Source of the DNA: Undibacterium sp. 5I1
GTDB taxonomy: Bacteria; Pseudomonadota; Gammaproteobacteria; Burkholderiales; Burkholderiaceae_D
Direction: 5' to 3'
Assembly (NCBI RefSeq): GCF_034314085.1
Contig: NZ_JAVIWI010000001.1
Span: 682,001-746,000 of the forward strand
Length of the DNA stretch: 64,000 nt
This document shows positions 1-9,171 of the stretch, piece by piece; the stretch's first letter is position 1, and each line of letters starts with the position of its first letter. Below the pieces are notes generated by a model. It ran no database searches, was not told the origin of the DNA, and saw only the letters and a list, made by a program, of their open reading frames with translations. Made by a program: the position numbers and the translations under genes.

Positions 1-368
1 TGGCAATCGAAGTACCAGATGACAGAGCAGAGTTAATGACATGGTTAGCACCTTTAAATCACGATTTAACTGCCCAGGCAGTCAGCGCTGAGCGGACTGT
101 TTCTAAAGCTTTTGGCGGTAGCTGCCAGGTGCCATTAGCCGCGTTTGCAACGATAAGCGATGGCATCATGCACTTGCGTGCAATGATAGGAATGCCAGAT
201 GGCAGCAGGATCGCCAGTGCCGCTGTCAGTGGCGCAGTCAATAGCATAGAAACTGCCCAGCTATTAGGCGCGCAAGTGGCGCAAGCCTTGTCGGCACAAG
301 ATGCGGAGGCTATCTTGGTGGCTTGCAAGAAAGAGGCTACGACAGATTTTTCTGCGAAAAGCCAGTAA
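1..368 (+). CDS. hemC: Hydroxymethylbilane synthase (porphobilinogen deaminase), C-terminal part
   Basis: The gene enters from the left edge, with the reading frame open from base 3, so only the last ~121 residues are seen. The stretch ERTVSKAFGGSCQVPLAAFA contains the conserved cysteine that carries the dipyrromethane cofactor in HemC, and its position near the C-terminal domain fits the family. The enzyme joins four porphobilinogen units into hydroxymethylbilane in the cytoplasm. The next gene downstream is hemD, whose product acts on the HemC product, so this is the start of a hem operon. Identification is firm; the N-terminal two thirds lie outside the window. Confidence 0.95.
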   Translation, partial: AIEVPDDRAELMTWLAPLNHDLTAQAVSAERTVSKAFGGSCQVPLAAFATISDGIMHLRAMIGMPDGSRIASAAVSGAVNSIETAQLLGAQVAQALSAQDAEAILVACKKEATTDFSAKSQ

Positions 369-407
369 GATTGATCAGCAAATTAAACAGTAGAGCGAGG
401 CAATTGT

Positions 408-1250
408 ATGTACGATATGCCTGATATGCCTGATATGCCAGTCATTGTCACCCGTCCTATTCGCTCTCTAAGCCCGATAATTCCAATAAGCCTGATAAGC
501 CAAGCAGAGTCTTTGTCGCAACGAGTTACGGCGATGGGGCGGACTGTGGTGCGTTTTCCTTTGCTGGAGATTCACCCCTTAACGGATTACAGCGCTTTCG
601 ATCGTCTGTTGGCCGATTTGTCGGCTTACGCTCTGGTGGCTTTCGTCAGCCCCAACGCAATTCAGGCGACGTTTGTCCGTTTAAAAAACAACTGGTCTGC
701 CAAAATACCAATTGCCGTGATGGGTGCCGGGAGTCTGGCCGCATTAGATGAGCTTGGCATCACGACTGCCAACACCACAATTTATTATCCCCACAACCCG
801 GATCGTACTGACTCTGAGACTTTATTGGACGAATTAGATATCGATGCCCTGCGCCATAAAAAAGTTTTAATTATTAGAGGTGAGACCGGACGCGAATTAT
901 TGGCCGATGCTCTGCGATCAAAGGGGATTGATGTAGCCCAAATTGCAGCGTATCGCCGTACGGCACCCGAATTTACATCGTTGCGACAAGATCAGCTTGG
1001 CAGACTTTTGCAAACGCAAAATCAATGGGTTATCACTAGCTCTGAGGCATTGCAAACTTTGCTGTCCTGGACTAAACAGTTAGAGCAGCAGCCTGGTTTT
1101 CATGGAATCGTGGCAAAATTGCAACAACAGCATTTGATACTGCCACATGCCCGTATCGCAGAAACTGCAAAGAATTGTGGTTTCCAATCAATTACTCTCA
1201 CAGGTTCTGGCGACGAACACCTGCTTGTCGCGTTACAATCTCGTCTATGA
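408..1250 (+). CDS. hemD: Uroporphyrinogen-III synthase
   Basis: A 280-residue protein of the HemD family. It closes and inverts ring D of hydroxymethylbilane to give uroporphyrinogen III. The N-terminal VIVTRP, the central VAFVSPNAI, the KVLIIRGETGRELLAD segment and the C-terminal WVITSSEAL are all typical of the two-domain HemD fold. The N-terminus carries short repeats: DMPDMPDMP encoded by a tandem 9-base unit, then a second imperfect repeat coding SPIIPISLIS. Several in-frame ATGs (408, 417, 426, 435) could serve as the start, and the one at 435 gives the usual MPVIVTRP start. The gene follows hemC by about 40 bases, and its stop overlaps the hemX start in an ATGA. Confidence 0.92.
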   Translation: MYDMPDMPDMPVIVTRPIRSLSPIIPISLISQAESLSQRVTAMGRTVVRFPLLEIHPLTDYSAFDRLLADLSAYALVAFVSPNAIQATFVRLKNNWSAKIPIAVMGAGSLAALDELGITTANTTIYYPHNPDRTDSETLLDELDIDALRHKKVLIIRGETGRELLADALRSKGIDVAQIAAYRRTAPEFTSLRQDQLGRLLQTQNQWVITSSEALQTLLSWTKQLEQQPGFHGIVAKLQQQHLILPHARIAETAKNCGFQSITLTGSGDEHLLVALQSRL

Positions 1251-2419
1251 ATGATCAGCAATCACCATCCGACACTATATCGATGAATAAATCGACAGAA
1301 CTCCCTGTAACTCAGGTATCACCTCCCGCATCGTCAGAACCGGCAAAAGCGCCTGGTCCAGTGTTTTCGCAACCTGCTTATGTGTTATCCGGCGTATTGG
1401 CGATTTTGCTGGCTGCCAACTGGTGGACTTCACAAAATCAGATAAACAACTTGCGCGAAGAGGTTGCTAAGCGTTTGCAAGTCGCGGAGAGTACGACCAG
1501 CGAAACTAAAGTACTGGCAAAAACGGTACAAGAGTCCGCGAAGGAAATTCAGGCCAAAGTGACGCTGCTGGAAGGCAAGCAGGTCGAGGCACAAGGTCAG
1601 CAATTAGCGCTGGATCAACTGTATCAAGACTTATCCAAAAATCGTGACGAATGGGCATTGGCAGAAATCGAGCAGGTACTCTCGACGGCTAGCCAGCAAT
1701 TACAATTGGCCGGTAATGTCCAAGGTGCTTTAATCGCTTTGCAAAATGCAGATAGCCGCCTGGCTAAATCGGACAAACCGCAATTTATTAATATCCGCCG
1801 TGCGATTGCCAAAGATACCGATAAGCTGAAGTCTTTGCCGATTCTCGATTTGACAGGCATCGCTTTGCGCCTGGATAGTGTCATCGCGCAAGTTGATCAT
1901 ATTCCATTGTGGGCAGATGAAAAATCAGTTGTTTCTGCGACACCACCAAAAGCACCTCTGCGAGTATTGCCAAAATCTCCCGTGCCGCTGTTGAAAAATG
2001 GTAAAAAAGTCGCTCTTGATGAAATTCCTGAAAATTCCTGGACAATGCGGGCAGAAGATGCATGGCAAAGTTTTTCCAGCGAGATGTGGAACGAAGTTAA
2101 GCAACTCATCAGAGTCCGTAATGTTGAAACGCCAGATGCGTTATTGCTGACACCATCGCAAAGCTACTTTGCCAGAGAAAATCTTAAGTTGCGGCTGTTA
2201 AATGCGCGACTAGCATTGTTGTCGCGTAATGAAAGTATGTTTCGCAATGATTTGATTGCTTCGCAAGATGCCATCACTAAATATTTTGATACACGAGCGA
2301 AGCAAACCCAATCAGTGCAAGCTTTATTGAGACAAGTACAAGGTAGTAACTTGTCTATAGAAATGCCCACATTAGCGGAGAGCTTGAATGCCGTTCGTAA
2401 CTACAAAGTGAAGCCCTAA
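1247..2419 (+). CDS. hemX: HemX, membrane-anchored uroporphyrinogen-III C-methyltransferase-like protein
   Basis: A 390-residue protein when started at the ATG of the ATGA overlap with hemD; the longer open frame upstream lies inside hemD and is unlikely. A polar, Pro/Ser-rich N-terminus of ~40 residues is followed by one membrane helix (YVLSGVLAILLAANWW), then a coiled-coil-rich periplasmic region (LREEVAKRLQVAES onwards) and the conserved W-x-E core (WALAEIEQVLSTASQQLQLAGN). HemX proteins are found in hem operons but their biochemical role is unsettled; the methyltransferase name is historical. Translational coupling to hemD and close spacing to hemY support co-expression. Confidence 0.9.
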   Translation: MNDQQSPSDTISMNKSTELPVTQVSPPASSEPAKAPGPVFSQPAYVLSGVLAILLAANWWTSQNQINNLREEVAKRLQVAESTTSETKVLAKTVQESAKEIQAKVTLLEGKQVEAQGQQLALDQLYQDLSKNRDEWALAEIEQVLSTASQQLQLAGNVQGALIALQNADSRLAKSDKPQFINIRRAIAKDTDKLKSLPILDLTGIALRLDSVIAQVDHIPLWADEKSVVSATPPKAPLRVLPKSPVPLLKNGKKVALDEIPENSWTMRAEDAWQSFSSEMWNEVKQLIRVRNVETPDALLLTPSQSYFARENLKLRLLNARLALLSRNESMFRNDLIASQDAITKYFDTRAKQTQSVQALLRQVQGSNLSIEMPTLAESLNAVRNYKVKP

Positions 2420-2433
2420 GGTTCAATAAGAAT

Positions 2434-3630
2434 ATGCGTCTTTTTATCCGGCTTCTGATTCTCTTTGCCATGGCAGTTGGTCTTGCCGTTGGTGCCCGCT
2501 ATAACCCCGGCAACGTAGTGCTTTTTTATCCGCCCTACAGAATAGATATCTCACTCAATTTTTTCTTATTCCTGACACTGGTTTTGTTTGTCGTGCTGTA
2601 TCTGGTGATGCGCACCATTGTTACCACGCAAAAAATGCCGCGTAAGGTGGCTATGTATCGTCAAGGTAAGCGAGAACGGGATGGCAATAAGGCCTTAAGA
2701 GAATCATTAAAGGCTTTATTTGAAGGGCGTTTTGGTCATGCAGAAAAAGCAGCATTGCGTGCTGTTGAACTGCCAGATAATGCCGCGGTTGCTGCATTAA
2801 TTGCGGCCAGAGCAGCCCATCATATGGGCCAGTTCGAACGCCGTGATTCCTGGTTCGCAAGTACCGAAGCCGACATGACTTATAAAACGGCTCGCTTGGT
2901 CACAATGACTGAGTTACTGGTTGATCAGCACAAAGCAGAACAAGCTCTTGACGCTGTGAAAGAGTTGCACGCAAGTGGTACACGTCATATCCAAGTACTG
3001 CGCTGGGCACTAAAAGCGAATCAGCAAGCTAAAAAGTGGCCAGAAGTATTAAAACTAGTTCGGACTTTAGATAAACACCGCGCGCTGCATCCGGCTTTAT
3101 CGAATCGTTTGCGTGAATTGGCCTATGAGGATTTGCTGACTGATCACGGACATGATGCAGAATCACTACGTCGGGTTTGGTACGAAATCCCTGCCGATGA
3201 CCGGAAAAATCGCTTCGTCGCGTTTACCGCAGCTAAATCGTTTAATGAACGGGGCTTGCATGAGGATGCGCGAGTGATCGTTGAAAAGACGGTCGCTGAA
3301 GAGTGGGATGACAGATTAATGCGGATTTATCGCGACGCTGCTGCAAGCGAAGGCTCAGTCGCTTTATTGGGACAGATTGAGCACTGTGAGCGCTGGACGA
3401 TACAGCGTCCAACAGATCCAGAGCTGGCCTTAACCTTAGGTACTCTTTGCCTTAAGCAAAAATTATGGGGTAAGGCGCAACGTCATATGGAACAGGCATT
3501 GTCTGATGCAACAGAGTCCCGAACCGTAAGAGAATCTAATCTCAAGCTGGCACAATTGCACGAGGCTTTAGGGCAAGCTGATGAGGCTGCGCAACATTAT
3601 CGTCAATGCGCAATTGCTACTATGCTTTAG
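2434..3630 (+). CDS. hemY: HemY, TPR-containing heme biosynthesis membrane protein
   Basis: A 398-residue protein with two N-terminal membrane segments (about residues 3-20 and 40-60), then a long soluble region with tetratricopeptide-type helices, as in the proteobacterial HemY_N family. It is unrelated to the Bacillus protoporphyrinogen oxidase of the same name. The gene starts 14 bases after hemX and closes the hemCDXY cluster. A role in organising late heme synthesis at the inner membrane is the usual inference; nothing in this sequence proves it. Confidence 0.9.
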   Translation: MRLFIRLLILFAMAVGLAVGARYNPGNVVLFYPPYRIDISLNFFLFLTLVLFVVLYLVMRTIVTTQKMPRKVAMYRQGKRERDGNKALRESLKALFEGRFGHAEKAALRAVELPDNAAVAALIAARAAHHMGQFERRDSWFASTEADMTYKTARLVTMTELLVDQHKAEQALDAVKELHASGTRHIQVLRWALKANQQAKKWPEVLKLVRTLDKHRALHPALSNRLRELAYEDLLTDHGHDAESLRRVWYEIPADDRKNRFVAFTAAKSFNERGLHEDARVIVEKTVAEEWDDRLMRIYRDAAASEGSVALLGQIEHCERWTIQRPTDPELALTLGTLCLKQKLWGKAQRHMEQALSDATESRTVRESNLKLAQLHEALGQADEAAQHYRQCAIATML

Positions 3631-3714
3631 CCATAACGTTCGTTGAAGATTGCGGACTGCTTGCTGAGCGTGAGTGACTAGCTAATTAGCTATCGAAGCG
3701 TCTATAAAAACGAC

Positions 3715-3720
3715 TATAAT
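3715..3720 (+). promoter_or_regulatory. Probable -10 box of the ppa promoter
   Basis: A perfect TATAAT lies 41 bases upstream of the ppa ATG, in the short gap after hemY. No good -35 box is present at 17 bases (the sequence there is atcgaa), so this may be an activator-dependent or weakly spaced promoter. The call rests on the -10 match and its position. Confidence 0.5.
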
Positions 3721-3761
3721 CCAACCCGATTTACTTTTGACTTCTATTTTGAAAGAGCAAT

Positions 3762-4292
3762 ATGAGCTTAAATAACGTTCCTTCTGGCCGTGACTTGCCG
3801 AATGATTTTAATGTCATCATTGAAATCCCGATGAATGCCGATCCAATCAAGTATGAAGTTGATAAGGAAACTGGCGCGATTTTTGTTGATCGTTTTATGA
3901 GTACTGCAATGCACTATCCATGTAACTACGGTTATGTGCCACAAACAATCGCGGGTGATGGCGACCCGGTGGATGTATTGGTGATTACACCTTTTCCTCT
4001 GCTGCCGGGCGTAGTAGTGCGTTGCCGCGCGATCGGCGTGCTGAAGATGACGGATGAGGCCGGCAATGATGCCAAAGTGTTAGCAGTGCCAGTAGATAAG
4101 CTTTTATCGATCTATTCCCACTGGCAAAAACCAGAAGATATGAATGAATTGCGTTTGCGTCAAATTCAGCATTTCTTTGAGCACTACAAAGATCTGGAAA
4201 AAGGTAAATGGGTTAAGATCGAAGGTTGGGGCGGCCCTGAAGATGCGAAAGCTGAAATCATGGAAGGCGTTGCAAACTTTCGCAAACTTTAA
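3762..4292 (+). CDS. ppa: Inorganic pyrophosphatase (family I)
   Basis: A 176-residue soluble enzyme, the normal length for bacterial family I pyrophosphatases. It hydrolyses pyrophosphate to phosphate and so drives nucleic acid and coenzyme synthesis. The signature DGDPVDVLV with its metal-binding aspartates is present at about residues 66-74, and [12 protein letters not shown] precedes it as expected. The C-terminal [12 protein letters not shown] segment is also typical. It has its own -10 box upstream and an intrinsic terminator downstream, so it is probably transcribed alone. Confidence 0.97.
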   Translation: MSLNNVPSGRDLPNDFNVIIEIPMNADPIKYEVDKETGAIFVDRFMSTAMHYPCNYGYVPQTIAGDGDPVDVLVITPFPLLPGVVVRCRAIGVLKMTDEAGNDAKVLAVPVDKLLSIYSHWQKPEDMNELRLRQIQHFFEHYKDLEKGKWVKIEGWGGPEDAKAEIMEGVANFRKL

Positions 4293-4354
4293 TTTGTGTT
4301 TGGTTTTATTGAAACAGGATTAGGTCCGGTAGTTGAGTCAACGAATTTAATCGC

Positions 4355-4384
4355 AAAAAAAGCACATATATATGTGCTTTTTTT
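4355..4384 (+). terminator. Intrinsic terminator after ppa
   Basis: A perfect palindrome: seven A, GCACATATATATGTGC, then seven T. It lies 62 bases after the ppa stop. Flanked by A and T runs, it can work in both directions. Confidence 0.85.
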
Positions 4385-4462
4385 GTGACTTTTTCATTCC
4401 AAAATATTTGCATACTTTCAAAAATACAGACCCTCTTTACGAAGATGGAAAAATCTGGGTTT

Positions 4463-4546
4463 AATATACTCCCCCATATTTCTGTAAAAAATGCTCTATT
4501 GCCCAACAAAATTCTGGCGAGCTAAGATATACATGCTACGAGTATA
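4463..4546 (+). repeat. Intergenic ATATACTCC element, copy A
   Basis: One of six related elements in this window. The left end reads ATATACTCCCCC and the right end CGAGTATAT, a degenerate inverted partner. The interior resembles the other copies: ATTTCTGTAAAAAATGC after the left end matches the ATTT.TTA.TAAAAAT pattern. It sits between the 3' ends of ppa and the kinase gene, which converge. It is the most diverged copy. Confidence 0.7.
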
Positions 4547-4704
4547 TCAGTAATGCCTTGAGTTAAATTGTGCGGGGCTGCGCAAAATAGTTCAGCTACG
4601 TTGCAGCTTCTCGCCTCACTAAATTACTGCCTTTGTCCTGCGCCTTGTTGGGGCAATTGTGCACAAGTCTTAATGATCTAGCTGACTGTATAGCTAGCAG
4701 CAGT

Positions 4705-5748
4705 CTAAGGCTTTACATTAAAAAAATAAGCTACAAAAATTCCTAATGCGATTAGTACTGCAATCCAGCTCAACCAAGAAATTTTCCTCTCATCGCCAAT
4801 GTTTTCCTTTGATGTATCAGCCGCAGTACCAGCATGTTTACGTTTGCGTTTAAGGCGTTGATCTCTTTCCAATATTTTATGTAAAGCTTGAGCCATTTCA
4901 GCGGCACTACGGTAGCGTTGCGCAGGCGCTTTTTGCATGGCCTTCATTACAACCGCAGACAAACTGCTAGGGACAGCAGGATTTAATTCTGATGGCGATC
5001 TTGGGTGTTTATGAGCGATTTGATTGAGTAGTTTGTCAATGTCGTTGGATTGAAACGGTTTTTGTTGCGTCAACATCTCATACATCACTGCACCTAGCGA
5101 GTACACGTCGGTCAGTGCATTCACTTGCTGGCTCATGGCCTGTTCTGGTGACATATAGTTTGGCGTACCGAGCACATTATTGTTGAATAAGGTTTGTGCT
5201 GGATTGTCGGGATTGGTTAAAATTCTATTCGGTGCACGGGCAATCCCAAAATCAACTACTTTCGGTTGCTGGTTTGGCAGGATAAAAATATTGGCAGGTT
5301 TGATATCCCGATGAATTACACCATTCTCATGGGCATACGCGAGCGCTTCGGCAATTTTGTGAATAATAGTAGTGGTCGCAATATTATCAAAATGTTTGCC
5401 GCTAGCGAGTAACTCACGCAGATCTTGTCCTTGTAAAAACTCCATCGCAATAAATGTTGTGCCGCCTTCACTGGAGGCATCATAGATGGTCACAATGTTG
5501 GGGTGAGATAAGCGTCCGGCAGCGCGTGCTTCGTTAATGAATTGCTGTTCGCGTTGTTTTTTGTCTGCAATCCCGTGGCTAGTGCCAAGTATTTTGATTG
5601 CGACCGGGCGATCAATCACAGGATCATGTCCCAGAAAGACGGCACCATTTGACCCTTTGCCCAGCTTGTCTGTCAGATAGAAGCGCCCGACACGACGCGT
5701 TGGCAATCCTTGCTTAGACGCTGGGTGAGTTGAGGATAATGGAGTCAT
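4705..5748 (-). CDS. Hanks-type serine/threonine protein kinase with C-terminal membrane anchor
   Basis: A 347-residue eukaryotic-like protein kinase. In order: glycine loop GKGSNGAVFLG (~residues 31-41), ATP-binding lysine in VAIKIL, catalytic loop HRDIKPANIF, metal-binding DFG in VVDFGIA, activation segment end GTPNYMSPEQ. The kinase domain ends near residue 275. A Lys/Arg-rich linker (RLKRKRKHAG) follows, then one hydrophobic helix (SWIAVLIALGIFVAYFF) at the very C-terminus. The kinase therefore probably faces the cytoplasm with almost no periplasmic part, so it is unlikely to sense external ligands directly. No phosphatase or FHA partner is adjacent. Confidence 0.92.
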   Translation of the reverse strand: MTPLSSTHPASKQGLPTRRVGRFYLTDKLGKGSNGAVFLGHDPVIDRPVAIKILGTSHGIADKKQREQQFINEARAAGRLSHPNIVTIYDASSEGGTTFIAMEFLQGQDLRELLASGKHFDNIATTTIIHKIAEALAYAHENGVIHRDIKPANIFILPNQQPKVVDFGIARAPNRILTNPDNPAQTLFNNNVLGTPNYMSPEQAMSQQVNALTDVYSLGAVMYEMLTQQKPFQSNDIDKLLNQIAHKHPRSPSELNPAVPSSLSAVVMKAMQKAPAQRYRSAAEMAQALHKILERDQRLKRKRKHAGTAADTSKENIGDERKISWLSWIAVLIALGIFVAYFFNVKP

Positions 5749-5799
5749 CTATACAGGATGCCTTGCTCAAGGAAGAATTTCAAGTCTTTCCTATCACAG

Positions 5800-7014
5800 T
5801 TAATTTTTTAGATTTTTAAATGGAATCCGGTCATTCAGTTCATTAAAATAGTGCGCTATGCCATCGGTTTCGCGCTCGAGGAAATGCGCAACTGCGTCAA
5901 AAAATTCTGGCTGAACCAAATGATGTGCTGAGCAAGTTTTTTGGGGTAAAAACCCACGTGCCATTTTATGTTCGCCTTGCGCACCGCCTTCAAAAACCTT
6001 AATTTTTTTTGCTATACAAAATTCTATTGCCTGATAGTACGCGGTCTCAAAATGCAGACAAGGTACATGTTCCAGGCAACCCCAATATCTGCCGTACAGC
6101 GTATCGTCGTCATGCACCAACAAAGAAGCTGCGATGGGTTTGCCGTTACGTTCTGCAAAAATGAGTCTCAAATTAGCGGGCATACTTGCGCCTATTCTCA
6201 GAAAAAAATCTAAGTTTAGATAGGGCGAGGAATGATGATCGGAGTAAGTGTGGTCATAGCAACGCTTAAAAAATATCCAGTCGTCTTTTGTCATATTTGA
6301 CCCTGCAACCTGGCGGAACTGGACGCCGGCCTCACTTACTTTACGTCGTTCGGCACGGATATTTTTACGCTTTTTCTGCTCCATTTGAGACAGAAAATCT
6401 TCAAAATCATAGTAATCCCGGTTGATCCAATGAAACTGAACACCGCTTCTCAATAGAAAACCCGCAGCTTGTAGTAATTGAGCCTCTTCTATGGGAGGGA
6501 AGAGAATATGGGTAGATGAGTATTCTCCCGTTTTTTGAATATCCTTGAGAGCATTCAATAAAGCGATTTGTGTATGCACATCTCTTGCTAGCAGACGACC
6601 GCCAGTGACCGGCGTAAATGGAATCGCCGAGAGTAATTTGGGATAATAATGAAAGCCATTTCTCTGGTAGGCATCAGCCCAGGCCCAGTCAAATACATAT
6701 TCACCGTAAGAATGCATTTTTTCATATAAAGGCATTGCAGCGACTAAGATGCCGCCATCCCATAATGTTATATAACGCGGTTGCCAACCGGTATTGGCGC
6801 ATGCCGATCCAGATTCGTGCAATGCGTGCAGAAATGCGTAAGATAAAAATGGATTACTAGTAGTTTGCAGGCTGAGCAAATGATTCCACTGCGCCTCGCC
6901 GACATCGGACAATGAAGTCACGATACGCGTGCGATAATGTGAACTTTCTTGAAGATCTTCTTGGATCCGGTCGTGCTGGTTTTCAGTCATGATGCTCGTG
7001 ATATCCCTGTTCAT
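5800..7014 (-). CDS. FemAB/GNAT-like protein of the DUF482 (peptidogalycan biosynthesis) family
   Basis: A 404-residue soluble protein. Segments such as NPFLSYAFLHALHESGSA, YGEYVFDWAWADAY, FEGGAQGEHKMARGFLP and THSAH-like SAHHLV match the DUF482 family (PF04339), which shares the acyl-CoA N-acyltransferase fold. Substrate and reaction are not established for the family. A second in-frame start eight codons in (6990) is possible. It is transcribed in the same direction as the kinase gene, with a ~50-base gap, and diverges from nadE. Confidence 0.85.
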   Translation of the reverse strand: MNRDITSIMTENQHDRIQEDLQESSHYRTRIVTSLSDVGEAQWNHLLSLQTTSNPFLSYAFLHALHESGSACANTGWQPRYITLWDGGILVAAMPLYEKMHSYGEYVFDWAWADAYQRNGFHYYPKLLSAIPFTPVTGGRLLARDVHTQIALLNALKDIQKTGEYSSTHILFPPIEEAQLLQAAGFLLRSGVQFHWINRDYYDFEDFLSQMEQKKRKNIRAERRKVSEAGVQFRQVAGSNMTKDDWIFFKRCYDHTYSDHHSSPYLNLDFFLRIGASMPANLRLIFAERNGKPIAASLLVHDDDTLYGRYWGCLEHVPCLHFETAYYQAIEFCIAKKIKVFEGGAQGEHKMARGFLPQKTCSAHHLVQPEFFDAVAHFLERETDGIAHYFNELNDRIPFKNLKN

Positions 7015-7099
7015 TCAAACTCAACTTATTAGATTAATTTATTGAGACCTAGTTCTTCAGACTTATTTTCAAATTCTTTTAAATTTACTACAAGCCACT

Positions 7100-8761
7100 A
7101 TGACAGTAAAAGTTGCAATAGCCCAGATGAACAGCGTTGTTGGCGATCTTGCTGGTAATGCCGCGCAAATTCTTGATTATGCTCAGCGAGCTGCTGCACA
7201 AGGCGCTGACATTGTCGTTACGCCAGAGCTCTCTTTAGTGGGGTATCCGCCAGAAGATTTATTATTGCGTAGTGCATTTTACGCAAAAACGCGCGAGACC
7301 TTATTCGCTCTTGCAGAGAGCTTGAGGGTTTTAAAAGACATGCATGTTTTGATAGGACATCCTGCCGAAAATGATGGTGTGCGTTTGAATGCCGCATCCG
7401 TTTTATGCAACGGTGAGGTGATCGGTAGCTATTACAAACATGATTTGCCAAACGATATGGTATTCGATGAAAAACGGTATTTTTCATCCGGTCACGATGC
7501 CTTCGTGTTCGAAGTGAAGGGCATCAAGTTTGGTGTGAATATCTGTGAAGATACCTGGTTGCCTACTGCGCCGAAGATTGCAAAAAACGCTGGTGCAGAA
7601 GTGCTGTTAGTACCTAACGGATCGCCTTATCATATGAGTAAGCAGCATCAACGTTTTGATGTGATGCGTGCCAATGTTACGTCGCAAGGTATGTCTTTGG
7701 TCTATGCCAATCTGGTAGGCGGACAAGATGAACTAATTTTTGATGGCAATTCATTTGTGATGAATCAGGCTGGCGAAGTGTGTGTTCAGCTAAAACATTG
7801 TGAAGCCGATTTGCAGATTGTTGAATTTGATGGTGCGGCGCCCATAATGCCAATAGCGCCAATGCTAGCACCACAGGAGGTAATCAATGGCGCCAGTCCA
7901 GATGCACAGATAGATACACAGATAGAGGCGCAGGTCTATCAGGCATTAGTCTTAGGTGTGCGCGATTATGTCGGTAAGAATGGTTTTCCTAGTATTGTAT
8001 TGGGTTTGTCTGGTGGAGTGGATTCTGCGTTGGTTCTGGCAATTGCGGTTGATGCTTTGGGTGCTGATAAAGTCAGAGCAGTCATGATGCCGTCACCTTA
8101 CACTGCTGACATATCCTGGCTAGATTCGCGCGAAATGGTGCAGGGTTTGGGTGTACGCTATGATGAAATTCCGATCATCGCCTGCTTTAGTGCTTTTCGA
8201 GATACCTTAAGTCAGGAGTTTGCTGGTTTAGCAGAGGACACGACGGAAGAAAATATTCAAGCGCGGATTCGCGGCACCATTCTCATGGCTTTATCGAACA
8301 AATATGGCTCCATCGTCCTGACTACCGGGAATAAGAGTGAAATGGCAGTCGGTTATTGCACTTTATATGGCGATATGGCGGGTGGTTTTGCTGTGATTAA
8401 AGACATTGCCAAGACATTGGTATATCGTTTGTGTGCTTACCGTAATCGTTTATCACCTGTCATCCCTGAACGTATATTGACCCGTCCGCCATCAGCCGAG
8501 TTACGACCTGACCAGACAGACCAGGATTCTTTACCTCCTTACGAGATACTCGATGGCATCATGCAGCGGTATATGGAGGAGAATCAAAGCAGAGCAGATA
8601 TTGTTGCTGCTGGTTATCGTGAAGAAGATGTTGAACGTATTACTCGTTTGATCAAAATTAACGAATATAAGCGTCGTCAGGCGCCAGTCGGTATACGTGT
8701 TACACATCGTGCATTTGGGCGTGACTGGCGTTATCCTATTACATCAAAATTCCGTGACTAA
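7100..8761 (+). CDS. nadE: Glutamine-dependent NAD+ synthase
   Basis: A 553-residue two-domain enzyme. The N-terminal nitrilase-type amidase domain shows the catalytic triad: Glu in TPELSLVGYPPEDLL, Lys in YKHDLPN, Cys in NICEDTW. The C-terminal synthetase domain starts near residue 280, with the ATP-pyrophosphatase loop GLSGGVDSAL and the TGNKSE motif. It uses glutamine as nitrogen donor to amidate deamido-NAD, the last step of NAD synthesis. The start at 7100 gives the normal MTVKVAIAQMN beginning. The P-II gene follows by 50 bases, an arrangement common in Burkholderiales. Confidence 0.97.
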   Translation: MTVKVAIAQMNSVVGDLAGNAAQILDYAQRAAAQGADIVVTPELSLVGYPPEDLLLRSAFYAKTRETLFALAESLRVLKDMHVLIGHPAENDGVRLNAASVLCNGEVIGSYYKHDLPNDMVFDEKRYFSSGHDAFVFEVKGIKFGVNICEDTWLPTAPKIAKNAGAEVLLVPNGSPYHMSKQHQRFDVMRANVTSQGMSLVYANLVGGQDELIFDGNSFVMNQAGEVCVQLKHCEADLQIVEFDGAAPIMPIAPMLAPQEVINGASPDAQIDTQIEAQVYQALVLGVRDYVGKNGFPSIVLGLSGGVDSALVLAIAVDALGADKVRAVMMPSPYTADISWLDSREMVQGLGVRYDEIPIIACFSAFRDTLSQEFAGLAEDTTEENIQARIRGTILMALSNKYGSIVLTTGNKSEMAVGYCTLYGDMAGGFAVIKDIAKTLVYRLCAYRNRLSPVIPERILTRPPSAELRPDQTDQDSLPPYEILDGIMQRYMEENQSRADIVAAGYREEDVERITRLIKINEYKRRQAPVGIRVTHRAFGRDWRYPITSKFRD

Positions 8762-8784
8762 ATAGTTAGAAAATAAAACAATAA

Positions 8785-9150
<366 letters not shown>

Positions 9151-9171
9151 ATTGGATTAAACAGGTAAATC

